DNA of 64,000 nt from Kineosporia sp. NBRC 101731 (lineage in GTDB: Bacteria; Actinomycetota; Actinomycetes; Actinomycetales; Kineosporiaceae): the NCBI RefSeq assembly GCF_030269305.1, contig NZ_BSTC01000001.1, positions 1,191,467 to 1,255,466 of the forward strand, given 5' to 3'. The first letter of the stretch is position 1; the number at the start of each line of letters is the position of its first letter. Both the position numbers and the translations under genes were made by a program. This document shows, piece after piece, positions 1 through 9,757 of this stretch. The notes under the pieces are model-generated. The model was not told where the DNA came from, made no database searches, and saw nothing but the letters and a program-made list of their open reading frames with translations.

Positions 1-13
1 CAGGAGGTTTTGC

Positions 14-1324
14 GTGCTCACCGCGTTCTTCCGGGCGTTTCGAACCCCTGATCTGCGGCGCAAGATCTTCTTCACCGTAGCGATCATGGCGCTCTTCCGC
101 CTGGGGTCGTATGTCCCGACCCCCGGCGTCGACTACGCGGCCGTACGTCGCTGTGTGGACCTCGCGAGCAACAGCAGCTCGTCCGGCCTCTACGAGCTGG
201 TGAACCTGTTCAGCGGTGGTGCGTTGCTGCAGCTGTCGATCTTCGCGCTCGGGATCATGCCGTACATCACGGCCTCGATCATCATCCAGCTGCTCACCGT
301 GGTCATTCCACGGTTCGAAGCGCTGAAGGAGGAAGGTCAGTCCGGCACCGCCCAACTGACCCAGTACACGCGATATCTGACCATCGGTCTCGCGGTGCTG
401 CAGTCGACCACCTTCGTGGCGATCTCCCGTCAGCAGGGTGGCCTCTTCACCAACTGCACCGAGACGCTGATCCCGAACGACGACCTCTTCACCCTCGGCG
501 TCATGGTTCTGACCATGACGGCGGGTACCGGCTTCATCATGTGGCTGGGTGAGCTCGTCACCGAGAAGGGCATCGGCAACGGTATGTCGTTGCTGATCTT
601 CACCTCGATCGCATCGGCGTTCCCGGGTTCGCTCTGGTCGATCAAGACGCAGCGGGGCTTCGACACCTTCTTCATCGTGATCGGTCTCGGTCTGCTGATC
701 ATGGCCGCGGTCATCTTCGTCGAGCAGAGCCAGCGCCGCATCCCGGTGCAGTACGCCAAGCGGCAGGTCGGCCGGCGGGCGTACGGCGGCACGACGACCT
801 ACATCCCGATCAAGGTGAACATGGCGGGCGTCATCCCGGTCATCTTCGCCTCGTCGCTGCTGTACCTGCCGGCCCTGATCGCCCAGTTCCAGGGGCAGAA
901 CAGCACCGCCGGCTGGGTGGTCTGGATCCGGGACCACCTGGTGAAGGGCGACCACCCGATCTACATCGCGCTCTACTTCGCGCTGATCGTCTTCTTCACG
1001 TACTTCTACGTGGCGATCACGTTCAACCCGGACGAGGTCGCCGAGAACATGAAGAAGTACGGCGGCTTCATCCCCGGAATCCGCGCGGGCCGACCGACGG
1101 CCGACTACCTCGAATATGTTCTGAGTCGCATTACTCTTGCTGGTGCTCTGTACCTCGGCATGGTGGCATTGATCCCTCTGATCGCGTTGATCCTGGTCGA
1201 CGCGAATCAGAACTTCCCCTTCGGCGGTACGAGCATCCTCATCGTCGTCGGAGTGGGTCTGGAAACGGTCAAGCAGATCGAGTCCCAGTTGCAGCAGCGT
1301 CACTATGAAGGGTTCCTGCGATGA
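14..1324 (+). CDS. secY: Preprotein translocase subunit SecY
   Basis: Channel subunit of the Sec translocon in the cytoplasmic membrane; with SecE and SecG it passes unfolded proteins delivered by SecA or the ribosome. The 436 residues are the usual length, and about ten hydrophobic segments can be followed from residue ~18 to ~405. The second one carries the typical GGALLQLSIFALGIMPYI run. The GTG start is chosen because AGGAGG lies at 2-7, six bases upstream. It is the last gene of the spc operon; adk follows after 13 bases and map after that, the standard actinobacterial order. Nothing unusual is seen in it. Confidence 0.97.
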   Translation: MLTAFFRAFRTPDLRRKIFFTVAIMALFRLGSYVPTPGVDYAAVRRCVDLASNSSSSGLYELVNLFSGGALLQLSIFALGIMPYITASIIIQLLTVVIPRFEALKEEGQSGTAQLTQYTRYLTIGLAVLQSTTFVAISRQQGGLFTNCTETLIPNDDLFTLGVMVLTMTAGTGFIMWLGELVTEKGIGNGMSLLIFTSIASAFPGSLWSIKTQRGFDTFFIVIGLGLLIMAAVIFVEQSQRRIPVQYAKRQVGRRAYGGTTTYIPIKVNMAGVIPVIFASSLLYLPALIAQFQGQNSTAGWVVWIRDHLVKGDHPIYIALYFALIVFFTYFYVAITFNPDEVAENMKKYGGFIPGIRAGRPTADYLEYVLSRITLAGALYLGMVALIPLIALILVDANQNFPFGGTSILIVVGVGLETVKQIESQLQQRHYEGFLR

Positions 1325-1337
1325 GAGCGGTGCGTCG

Positions 1338-1910
1338 ATGAGGCTTGTGATCCTCGGTCCACCCGGCGCTGGAAAGGGCACACAGGCCAAGAAGGTCGCG
1401 TCCCACTTCGGCATCCCGGCGATCTCGACCGGTGACATCTTCCGGCAGAACGTCACGGACGGAACGCCGCTCGGCAAGCAGGTCGAGGAGATCATGAAGT
1501 CCGGGAAGTACGTGCCGGACGAGGTCACCAACGAGATGGTGCGCAACCGCCTCCTCGAGGAGGATGCCGCTGTCGGGTTCCTGCTGGACGGTTATCCGCG
1601 TACCGCGGCGCAGGTCGACGAGCTCGACTCGATGATCGCGACCTCGGGCACGAAGCTGGATGCTGTGCTCGAGCTGACCGTGGACATGGACGAAGTGGTG
1701 GACCGTCTGCTCAAGCGGGCCGAGATCGAAGGTCGCCCGGACGACACCGAAGACGTCATCCGGCACCGGCTCGAGGTCTACACCGAGCAGACCGCTCCGC
1801 TCGTGCACATCTACTCGGACCGCAACCTGCTGCTGCGGGTCGACGGCATGGGTGACATCAGCGACGTGACCAGCCGGCTCCTGGCCGCCTGCAACGACTT
1901 CGCTGTCTGA
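1338..1910 (+). CDS. adk: Adenylate kinase, short-LID form
   Basis: Cytoplasmic enzyme converting ATP and AMP to two ADP. The protein has 190 residues and starts MRLVILGPPGAGKGTQ, so the P-loop lies at residues 7-15. The LID segment is short and lacks the zinc-binding insert, as usual in actinobacteria. An in-frame ATG at 1305 inside secY would add 11 residues in front of the conserved N-terminus; I prefer 1338, where the family motif begins. It sits between secY and map and is probably co-transcribed with them. The short direct repeat AACCAAGA occurs twice between the stop and the map start. Confidence 0.96.
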   Translation: MRLVILGPPGAGKGTQAKKVASHFGIPAISTGDIFRQNVTDGTPLGKQVEEIMKSGKYVPDEVTNEMVRNRLLEEDAAVGFLLDGYPRTAAQVDELDSMIATSGTKLDAVLELTVDMDEVVDRLLKRAEIEGRPDDTEDVIRHRLEVYTEQTAPLVHIYSDRNLLLRVDGMGDISDVTSRLLAACNDFAV

Positions 1911-1932
1911 ACCAACCAAGAGAGAACCAAGA

Positions 1933-2781
1933 ATGCTCGGTCGCGACCGGATCCAGTACAAGACGCCCGATCAGGTCCGCCTCATGCGGGCCGCCGGGCT
2001 GATCGTCGCCGACGCCCTCCAGGCCGTGCGTGACGCACTGGCCCCCGGGCTGACGACGAGTGACCTGGACCGGGTCGCGAACGAGCTGATCGTCGGGCGG
2101 GGCGCGACGCCGTCGTTCCTGAACTACGGCCGTCCGCCCTACCCCGCCACGCTCTGCGTGTCGGTGAACGACGAGGTCGTGCACGGCATCCCGGGCAGCA
2201 AGGTGCTCAGGGCGGGCGACGTGGTGAGCGTCGACTGCGGGGCCATCCTGGCCGGCTGGCACGGCGACTCGGCCTTCACCGCGGTGGTGCCCGGTGACAG
2301 CGAGCGGGACCCGGAACAGGCCAAGGCCGACCAGGACCTGATCGACACCACCGAGGAGTCGATGTGGCGCGGGATCGCGGCCATCGTCGCGGGAGAACGC
2401 CTGAACGCGATCGGTGTGGCGGTCGAGGACTTCGTCGGTGACCGCTTCGGCCTGGTCGAGGACTACGGCGGTCACGGCATCGGCACCGAGATGCACCAGG
2501 CCCCGCACGTGCTGAACTACCGCACGCGTGACCGTGGACCGAAACTCAAGACCGGCATCTGCCTGGCCATCGAGCCGATGCTCACCGCCGGTAACCCGGA
2601 CACCCGGGTGCTCGCCGACGAGTGGACCGTGGCCACGGTGGACGGCGGGAACGCCGCTCACTGGGAGCACTCGGTGGCTCTGCTCGAAGACGGCCTCTGG
2701 GTGCTCACGGCCCCCGACGGCGGGGTCTCGAAACTGACCGAACTGGGCGCTGCGGTCTCTTCCCTGGCCACCCCGGCCTAG
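1933..2781 (+). CDS. map: Type I methionine aminopeptidase
   Basis: Removes the initiator methionine from nascent proteins in the cytoplasm. The pita-bread metal ligands are visible: Asp in VSVDCGAIL, Asp in WHGDSAF, His in GGHGIGTEMHQAPH, Glu in AIEPML and Glu in HWEHSVAL. The 282 residues fit an actinobacterial MapA without the N-terminal zinc-finger extension. An AGAGAGAA-type sequence lies upstream of the ATG. It closes the secY-adk-map group; the next 219 bases up to infA are non-coding. Confidence 0.96.
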   Translation: MLGRDRIQYKTPDQVRLMRAAGLIVADALQAVRDALAPGLTTSDLDRVANELIVGRGATPSFLNYGRPPYPATLCVSVNDEVVHGIPGSKVLRAGDVVSVDCGAILAGWHGDSAFTAVVPGDSERDPEQAKADQDLIDTTEESMWRGIAAIVAGERLNAIGVAVEDFVGDRFGLVEDYGGHGIGTEMHQAPHVLNYRTRDRGPKLKTGICLAIEPMLTAGNPDTRVLADEWTVATVDGGNAAHWEHSVALLEDGLWVLTAPDGGVSKLTELGAAVSSLATPA

Positions 2782-2812
2782 GCTCGATTTCGCCGTCCAC
2801 CATGGTATGGCG

Positions 2813-2818
2813 TAGACT
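2813..2818 (+). promoter_or_regulatory. Possible -10 box of the infA-alpha operon
   Basis: The gap 2782-3000 separates map from infA and is the natural place for a promoter of the infA-rpmJ-rpsM-rpsK-rpoA-rplQ group. TAGACT at 2813-2818 is the best -10-like hexamer there. No convincing -35 is seen at 17-18 bases, so this is tentative. Confidence 0.35.
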
Positions 2819-3000
2819 TTTACGTCGGCTCATGTGCTGAATTTCTTCGTCGTCCGGGAACACCCGGTGACGGCCTGAGACAGCCTCTAGACGTCAGTCT
2901 GAGCCGTCTGATGAAACGCCTGATCGTTCCGGTCCTGTAGTTGGAGGGCCGGGTAGCGGCCGGGCGCCGCGATGAACGATCGACAGGAAAAGCGGAGGAC

Positions 3001-3222
3001 ATGCCGAAGAAAGACGGTGTCATCGAGATTGAAGGCAGCGTGGTGGAGGCGCTGCCGAATGCCATGTTCCGCGTGGAGCTTTCCAACGGGCACAAGGTAC
3101 TCGCGCACATCTCCGGCAAGATGCGCCAGCACTACATCCGGATCCTTCCGGAAGACCGGGTGGTGGTCGAGCTGAGCCCGTACGACCTCTCCCGTGGGCG
3201 CATCGTCTACCGCTACAAGTGA
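3001..3222 (+). CDS. infA: Translation initiation factor IF-1
   Basis: A 73-residue single OB-fold protein that occupies the ribosomal A site during initiation. It begins [14 protein letters not shown] and ends GRIVYRYK, almost the universal actinobacterial IF-1 sequence, and the length is exact. AGCGGAGGAC lies just before the ATG at 3001. It is followed after 60 bases by rpmJ, as in other actinobacteria. Confidence 0.98.
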   Translation: MPKKDGVIEIEGSVVEALPNAMFRVELSNGHKVLAHISGKMRQHYIRILPEDRVVVELSPYDLSRGRIVYRYK

Positions 3223-3282
3223 CACCTCCACACACCACCGCCCCGTTCCATCAGCCACTCTGAGAAATCACGAGAAGCCACG

Positions 3283-3396
3283 ATGAAGGTCAAGCCGAGC
3301 GTCAAGAAGATCTGCGACAAGTGCCGAGTGATCCGCCGTAACGGCCGGGTCATGGTGATCTGCGACAACGTGCGCCACAAGCAGCGTCAGGGCTGA
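3283..3396 (+). CDS. rpmJ: Ribosomal protein bL36, zinc-binding form
   Basis: A 37-residue protein of the large ribosomal subunit. It starts [19 protein letters not shown]. The zinc ribbon is intact: Cys11, Cys14, Cys27 and His32. This is therefore the C+ form that needs zinc, not the zinc-free paralogue made under zinc starvation. GAGAAGCC precedes the ATG. It lies between infA and rpsM in the conserved order. Confidence 0.97.
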   Translation: MKVKPSVKKICDKCRVIRRNGRVMVICDNVRHKQRQG

Positions 3397-3594
3397 TCCA
3401 AGCCCCGCAGAACCACCGCACCATCGCAGGATCTGAGCAAAACAGCAGCGCACGTCTCTGAGGTGCAGGGCGACACGCCCGACCTCGGGGTACGACACCC
3501 CCGGACAACTGGGCCGGGGACCCTCGCGGTAGTCCCACGCAGGGAAATGTCGCTGCTCCACACCTGGTAACGAGCAGAGAAGAGAACTCCTGCA
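3397..3594 (+). other. 198-bp rpmJ-rpsM spacer with a GC-rich hairpin
   Basis: No reading frame of interest is seen. CCCCGG at 3499-3504 can pair with CCGGGG at 3514-3519 across a nine-base loop, and a second overlapping pairing with CGGGG at 3486-3490 is possible. The spacer is long for a ribosomal operon, so it may hold an RNA structure or an internal promoter for rpsM. This is not shown by the sequence alone. Confidence 0.4.
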
Positions 3595-3975
3595 ATGGCA
3601 CGTCTCGTTGGAGTCGACCTCCCGCGCGAAAAGCGCCTCGAGGTCGCCCTCACCTACATCTTCGGCGTCGGCAAGACCCGCGCCAAGGAGACCCTCGCCG
3701 CGACCGGCCTGAGCGCCGACCTGCGCGTGCGTGAGCTGAGCGAGGAAGACCTCGTCCGTCTGCGCGACCACCTCGAGGGCAACTTCAAGCTCGAGGGTGA
3801 CCTGCGCCGCGAGGTTGCCGCCGACATCCGCCGCAAGGTCGAGATCGGTTGCTACGAGGGTCTGCGTCACCGTCGTGGCCTGCCGGTCCGCGGTCAGCGC
3901 ACCAAGACGAACGCTCGTACCCGCAAGGGCCCGAAGCGCACCGTGGCCGGCAAGAAGAAGGCCGGCAAGAAGTAG
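3595..3975 (+). CDS. rpsM: Ribosomal protein uS13
   Basis: Head protein of the small subunit that contacts the P-site tRNA and the central protuberance. 126 residues, with [14 protein letters not shown] at the start, the helix-hairpin [11 protein letters not shown] near residue 22, and the basic tail [30 protein letters not shown] lies before the ATG. It is the first ribosomal gene of the alpha-operon part and is followed by rpsK after 76 bases. Confidence 0.98.
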   Translation: MARLVGVDLPREKRLEVALTYIFGVGKTRAKETLAATGLSADLRVRELSEEDLVRLRDHLEGNFKLEGDLRREVAADIRRKVEIGCYEGLRHRRGLPVRGQRTKTNARTRKGPKRTVAGKKKAGKK

Positions 3976-4051
3976 TCCAGCTCCAATCCCTGAACCAAGG
4001 GTCCGGAGCACGGACCGACGACCTCCGCCTTATTCGTAGGAAGAGCTTTCA

Positions 4052-4459
4052 ATGCCTCCCAAGTCACGCCAGTCCGCTGCGTCGCGCAAGCCGCGTCGCA
4101 AGGAGAAGAAGAACGTCGCTCACGGGCACGCCCACATCAAGAGCACGTTCAACAACACCATCGTCTCGATCACCGACCCGGCCGGAAACGTCATTGCGTG
4201 GGCGTCCTCGGGCCAGGTCGGCTTCAAGGGCTCGCGTAAGTCCACTCCGTTCGCCGCGCAGATGGCGGCCGAGGCCGCTGCCCGCCGCGCGCAGGAGCAC
4301 GGCATGCGCAAGGTCGACGTCTTCGTGAAGGGCCCGGGCTCGGGCCGCGAGACCGCGATCCGCTCGCTCCAGGCCACCGGCCTCGAGGTCGGCTCGATCC
4401 AGGACGTCACCCCGACGCCGCACAACGGTTGCCGCCCGCCGAAGCGTCGTCGCGTCTAA
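4052..4459 (+). CDS. rpsK: Ribosomal protein uS11
   Basis: Platform protein of the small subunit. 135 residues; the conserved core runs from [15 protein letters not shown] (residues ~30-44) to the basic end [21 protein letters not shown] precedes the ATG. The next gene is rpoA; rpsD (uS4), which lies here in mycobacteria, is missing, as in Streptomyces. rpsD must therefore be elsewhere in the genome. Confidence 0.98.
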   Translation: MPPKSRQSAASRKPRRKEKKNVAHGHAHIKSTFNNTIVSITDPAGNVIAWASSGQVGFKGSRKSTPFAAQMAAEAAARRAQEHGMRKVDVFVKGPGSGRETAIRSLQATGLEVGSIQDVTPTPHNGCRPPKRRRV

Positions 4460-4554
4460 CGCTTCACCCGGCCCGCCGGTCGGACAGAGGACCGGCGGGC
4501 TCACCCCCAGCAGGCGTCATATAGCGGTCGCCTGTAGCGAAAGGGAAAACACCA

Positions 4555-5571
4555 GTGCTGATTGCACAGCGCCCCATCCTCGCCGAGGAAGCAGTCTCCG
4601 AGCACCGTTCCCGGTTCGTCATCGAGCCGCTGGAGCCGGGTTTCGGGTACACCCTCGGTAACTCGCTCCGTCGCACCCTGCTCTCGAGCATCCCGGGCGC
4701 GTCGGTCACCAGCATCCGCATCGACGGTGTGCTGCACGAGTTCACCACCGTGCCCGGTGTCAAGGAAGACGTCACCGAGCTCATCCTGAACATCAAGCGT
4801 CTGGTCGTCTCCTCGGAGCACGACGAGCCGATCGTGATGTACCTGCGCAAGCAGGGTCCGGGTACGGTCACCGCCGCGGACATCGCTCCGCCGGCCGGTG
4901 TCGAGGTGCACAACCCCGACCTGCACATCGCCACGCTGAACGGCAAGGGCAAGCTCGAGCTCGAGCTGACGGTCGAGCGCGGTCGTGGCTACGTGTCGGC
5001 CAACCAGAACAAGACCGGTGAGCAGGAGATCGGTCGTATCCCGATCGACTCCATCTACTCGCCGGTGCTGAAGGTCACGTACAAGGTCGAGGCGACCCGT
5101 GTCGAGCAGCGCACCGACTTCGACCGGCTGATCGTCGACGTCGAGACCAAGCCGTCGATGCAGCCGCGCGACGCCATGGCGAGCGCCGGCAAGACGCTGG
5201 TCGAGCTGTTCGGCCTGGCCCGTGAGCTCAACCTCGAGGCCGAGGGCATCGACATGGGCCCGTCCCCGTCGGACGCCGCCCTGGCCGCCGATCTGGCTCT
5301 GCCGATCGAGGAGCTCGACCTCACGGTCCGGTCGTACAACTGCCTCAAGCGCGAGGGCATCCACACCGTGGGTGAACTCGTCGGGCGCAGTGAGGCCGAC
5401 CTGCTCGACATCCGTAACTTCGGCGCCAAGTCGATCGACGAGGTCAAGGCCAAGCTTCACGGCATGAACCTGGCGCTCAAGGACAGCCCGCCCGGGTTCG
5501 ACCCCACCCTCGTCGTCGACAGCTTCGGAGCGGACGACGACATGTCGTTCGCCGAGGACGAGCAGCTCTGA
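4555..5571 (+). CDS. rpoA: RNA polymerase alpha subunit
   Basis: Scaffold subunit of RNA polymerase. The N-terminal dimerisation domain occupies residues ~1-230 ([20 protein letters not shown] is the hallmark) and the DNA-binding alpha-CTD residues ~250-315 ([26 protein letters not shown]). The protein has 338 residues with a normal acidic tail. The GTG start follows GCGAAAGGGAAA. It sits between rpsK and rplQ, so ribosome and polymerase synthesis are coupled. Confidence 0.98.
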   Translation: MLIAQRPILAEEAVSEHRSRFVIEPLEPGFGYTLGNSLRRTLLSSIPGASVTSIRIDGVLHEFTTVPGVKEDVTELILNIKRLVVSSEHDEPIVMYLRKQGPGTVTAADIAPPAGVEVHNPDLHIATLNGKGKLELELTVERGRGYVSANQNKTGEQEIGRIPIDSIYSPVLKVTYKVEATRVEQRTDFDRLIVDVETKPSMQPRDAMASAGKTLVELFGLARELNLEAEGIDMGPSPSDAALAADLALPIEELDLTVRSYNCLKREGIHTVGELVGRSEADLLDIRNFGAKSIDEVKAKLHGMNLALKDSPPGFDPTLVVDSFGADDDMSFAEDEQL

Positions 5572-5639
5572 CAACCCCATAGCCCGGCGCGGGACGCGAA
5601 CCCCCGTGCCCGGGTTGTGCATCTCTAGGAGTCACAGAC

Positions 5640-6287
5640 ATGCCCACGCCCACCAAGGGTCCCCGTCTCGGGGGTGGTCCCGCGCACGAGCGGCTGATGC
5701 TCGCCAACCTCGCGACCCAGCTGTTCACGCACAAGTCCATCACCACCACGCAGACGAAGGCCAAGCGCATGCAGCCCCTGGCTGAGCGCATGATCACCTT
5801 CGCGAAGCGCGGTGACCTGGCGGCCCGCCGCCGGGTGCTGCAGACGATCACGGACAAGGGCGTCGTGCACACGCTCTTCACCGAGATCGCGCCGGTCGTG
5901 GCGGAGCGTAAGGGTGGCTACACCCGGATCACCAAGATCGGTAACCGCAAGGGCGACAACGCCCCCATGGTCGTCATCGAGCTGGTCCTGGACCCGCTGA
6001 CCGCCGGTCAGTCGACCGTGCGTGAGGCTGAGGCCGCCACCGGTCGCGCCGCCCGGGGCAACAAGTCCGTGGCCGCCGAGCAGGCCGCCGAGGACACCGC
6101 GACCGAGGCGGAGAACGCCAAGGTCGACGGTGACGCCGAGGGTTCGGTCGACGCCGCCGCCCAGTCCGAGACCGCTGCCGTTGCGGCCGAGGCCGAGGCT
6201 CCGGGTAGCGACGAGGCCAAGGACGCCAAGGCTGCTGCCGAGGTTGCCGAAGAGTCTGCCGACGACGCGGTCGACGGCAAGAAGTAA
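5640..6287 (+). CDS. rplQ: Ribosomal protein bL17 with a long acidic tail
   Basis: Large-subunit protein near the exit tunnel. Residues 1-120 are a normal bL17 ([19 protein letters not shown], then the conserved [15 protein letters not shown]). Residues ~121-215 form an extension of almost only Ala, Glu, Asp, Val and Ser, predicted disordered and strongly acidic. Such tails occur in other actinobacterial L17 proteins, but this one nearly doubles the protein. The start follows CTAGGAGTCACAGAC. It ends the alpha operon. Confidence 0.97.
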   Translation: MPTPTKGPRLGGGPAHERLMLANLATQLFTHKSITTTQTKAKRMQPLAERMITFAKRGDLAARRRVLQTITDKGVVHTLFTEIAPVVAERKGGYTRITKIGNRKGDNAPMVVIELVLDPLTAGQSTVREAEAATGRAARGNKSVAAEQAAEDTATEAENAKVDGDAEGSVDAAAQSETAAVAAEAEAPGSDEAKDAKAAAEVAEESADDAVDGKK

Positions 6288-6299
6288 GTTCCACGCCGC

Positions 6300-6336
6300 C
6301 GAGCCCGTCATCCCCGTCCTGGGGGTGGCGGGCTCG
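6300..6336 (+). terminator. Hairpin between rplQ and truA
   Basis: Positions 6300-6315 pair with 6321-6336 (a 16-bp stem with two G-U pairs, loop GTCCT). No U-tract follows, which is common for actinobacterial terminators. It lies 13 bases after the rplQ stop and could end or attenuate the alpha operon before truA. Confidence 0.6.
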
Positions 6337-6369
6337 CGTCGTTGTGGTCACCGAAACAGAGAGAGCCCA

Positions 6370-7239
6370 GTGCTTTTGGACGTTGTTGAGCCCCCGCTGT
6401 CCACGGTGAGAGTTCGCCTGGACCTGGGTTACGACGGCACGGACTTCAGCGGCTGGGCCGCCCAGCCCGGCCGCCGCACGGTCGAGGAGACCCTGTCGAC
6501 GGGACTGGGCACGATCCTGCGCCTGCCCGGCGGCCCGAAATTGACGGTGGCCGGCCGCACCGATGCCGGCGTGCACGCGAACGGCCAGGTGGCGCACGCC
6601 GACATTCCGGCCGACGCCTGGAACCGGTTGCCCGGCCGCAGTGACCGGGCTCCGGAGCAGGCCGTCCTGACCCGGCTGGCGGGTGTTCTGCCGGGTGACA
6701 TCCGGGTGCACGGTGCCTCGATCGCCGCCGAGGGTTTCGATGCCCGCTTCTCCGCGATCAACCGGCGCTACGCGTACCGGATCAGTGACCACCCCAGCGG
6801 GCCACCTCCGCTGCGCCGCCGCGACGTCCTGAGCCACCGGCGTCCTCTGGACGAAGCCGCCATGACCCGGGCCGCCCGCACGCTGACCGGACTCAACGAC
6901 TTCGCCGCGTTCTGCAAGTACCGCGAGGGTGCGACCACGATCCGCACCCTGCTCGCCTACGAGTGGCATCGCGACGAGCAGGGTCTGCTCGTGGCCACGG
7001 TGCTCGCCGACGCCTTCTGCCACTCGATGGTGCGGGCCCTGGTCGGTGCCGTGCTGCCGGTGGGGGAGGGGCGTAAGCCCGACGACTGGCCCGCCCAGGT
7101 ACTGACCGAGGGGCATCGCGACCCGCGCGTCGCGGTGGTGCCCCCCCACGGCCTGGTGCTGGAAGAGGTCGGGTACCCCGCGGACGACGAACTGGCGGCC
7201 CGGGCGAAGGAGTCAAGGGCGGTACGCACCCTGCCGTAG
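6370..7239 (+). CDS. truA: tRNA pseudouridine(38-40) synthase TruA
   Basis: Isomerises uridines 38-40 in the anticodon arm of many tRNAs. The catalytic motif GRTDAGVHA is present with Asp65, and LDLGYDGTDFSGWA marks the start of the fold. From GTG at 6370 the protein has 289 residues, normal for TruA. A second in-frame GTG at 6406 would remove 12 residues before the fold and is the main alternative; neither has a strong ribosome-binding site. rplQ-truA is a widely conserved pair. Confidence 0.93.
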   Translation: MLLDVVEPPLSTVRVRLDLGYDGTDFSGWAAQPGRRTVEETLSTGLGTILRLPGGPKLTVAGRTDAGVHANGQVAHADIPADAWNRLPGRSDRAPEQAVLTRLAGVLPGDIRVHGASIAAEGFDARFSAINRRYAYRISDHPSGPPPLRRRDVLSHRRPLDEAAMTRAARTLTGLNDFAAFCKYREGATTIRTLLAYEWHRDEQGLLVATVLADAFCHSMVRALVGAVLPVGEGRKPDDWPAQVLTEGHRDPRVAVVPPHGLVLEEVGYPADDELAARAKESRAVRTLP

Positions 7240-7263
7240 TCCGCTGACCGATCGGGTGTCACT

Positions 7264-7285
7264 CGTCACGTGCTGTTCACGCGAA
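7264..7285 (+). promoter_or_regulatory. Possible PhoP-type direct repeat
   Basis: Two 11-bp units in register, CGTCACGTGCT and GTTCACGCGAA, resemble the Streptomyces PHO-box unit (GTTCAC-rich, period 11). They end 17 bases before the -10-like TAGGCT of the secreted nuclease, where an activator would bind. The match is partial and no third unit is seen. Confidence 0.3.
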
Positions 7286-7302
7286 AAGGCACAGAAGACC
7301 CT

Positions 7303-7308
7303 TAGGCT
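7303..7308 (+). promoter_or_regulatory. -10 box TAGGCT, leaderless arrangement
   Basis: TAGGCT lies eight bases before the GTG start at 7317, and no Shine-Dalgarno sequence is present between them. Transcription would begin at or next to the start codon. The same hexamer with the same spacing precedes glmS. Confidence 0.6.
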
Positions 7309-7316
7309 CCTCCACC

Positions 7317-9191
<1,875 letters not shown>

Positions 9192-9248
9192 CGATCTTCG
9201 GACGCTCACGAATGGCGGCCGCGGCGCGAAAGTGCCAAGGTCGCCTTC

Positions 9249-9734
9249 ATGAGTAATTCGACCTTTGAGCCTGGCGACTCGGACGAGGTCTACCAGCCGT
9301 CGGCAGACGGCTCGGACGAGACCTACGACCTGGACCAGGCCTTCGGTGACGACGACGTCGACTCGGCGGTGTATGACGCCGGCTACTCACCGCCGGAGAA
9401 GCCGCGGGGCATGACCCGGTTCGGCACCACCGACGCCGAGGAGGCGCAGGGCGAGAGCCTCGAGGCGCGCCTGGCGCAGGAGGAGCCCGACCCGAACCTG
9501 GTCTCCGACCTGGAGGCTTCGCCGACCGACGAGAACGTCGACTCGGTGGACAACAACCGCATCGAGGACGAGGACCTCTCCTACGCGGAGGTCGGTCGCG
9601 GTCGTGCGGGCCGGCTGGTCGACCCGGACGAGGGTCTGGGCGCCGACGAGGAGAAAGACCTGATCGGCTCCGACGTGGGCATCGATCAGGGGGCCGCGAG
9701 CGCCGAAGAGGCCGCGGTCCACATCATCGAGTGA
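9249..9734 (+). CDS. DUF5709 family protein
   Basis: A 161-residue, very acidic, probably largely disordered cytoplasmic protein. The block YSPPEKPRGMTRFGTT followed by LEARLAQEEPD (residues ~46-82) is the hallmark of the actinobacterial DUF5709 family, whose function is unknown to me. No membrane segment or catalytic motif is seen. A weak AAGG lies about ten bases before the ATG. It stands between the nuclease and an ABC-F gene, with 57 bases before and 23 after, and may share transcripts with the latter. Confidence 0.85.
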   Translation: MSNSTFEPGDSDEVYQPSADGSDETYDLDQAFGDDDVDSAVYDAGYSPPEKPRGMTRFGTTDAEEAQGESLEARLAQEEPDPNLVSDLEASPTDENVDSVDNNRIEDEDLSYAEVGRGRAGRLVDPDEGLGADEEKDLIGSDVGIDQGAASAEEAAVHIIE

Positions 9735-9757
9735 AATCGCTTCGCGTCTGAGCGCCG

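Noticed and set aside
1305-1337. Longer adk start inside secY
   Set aside because: The family N-terminus MRLVILGPPGAGKGT begins exactly at 1338.
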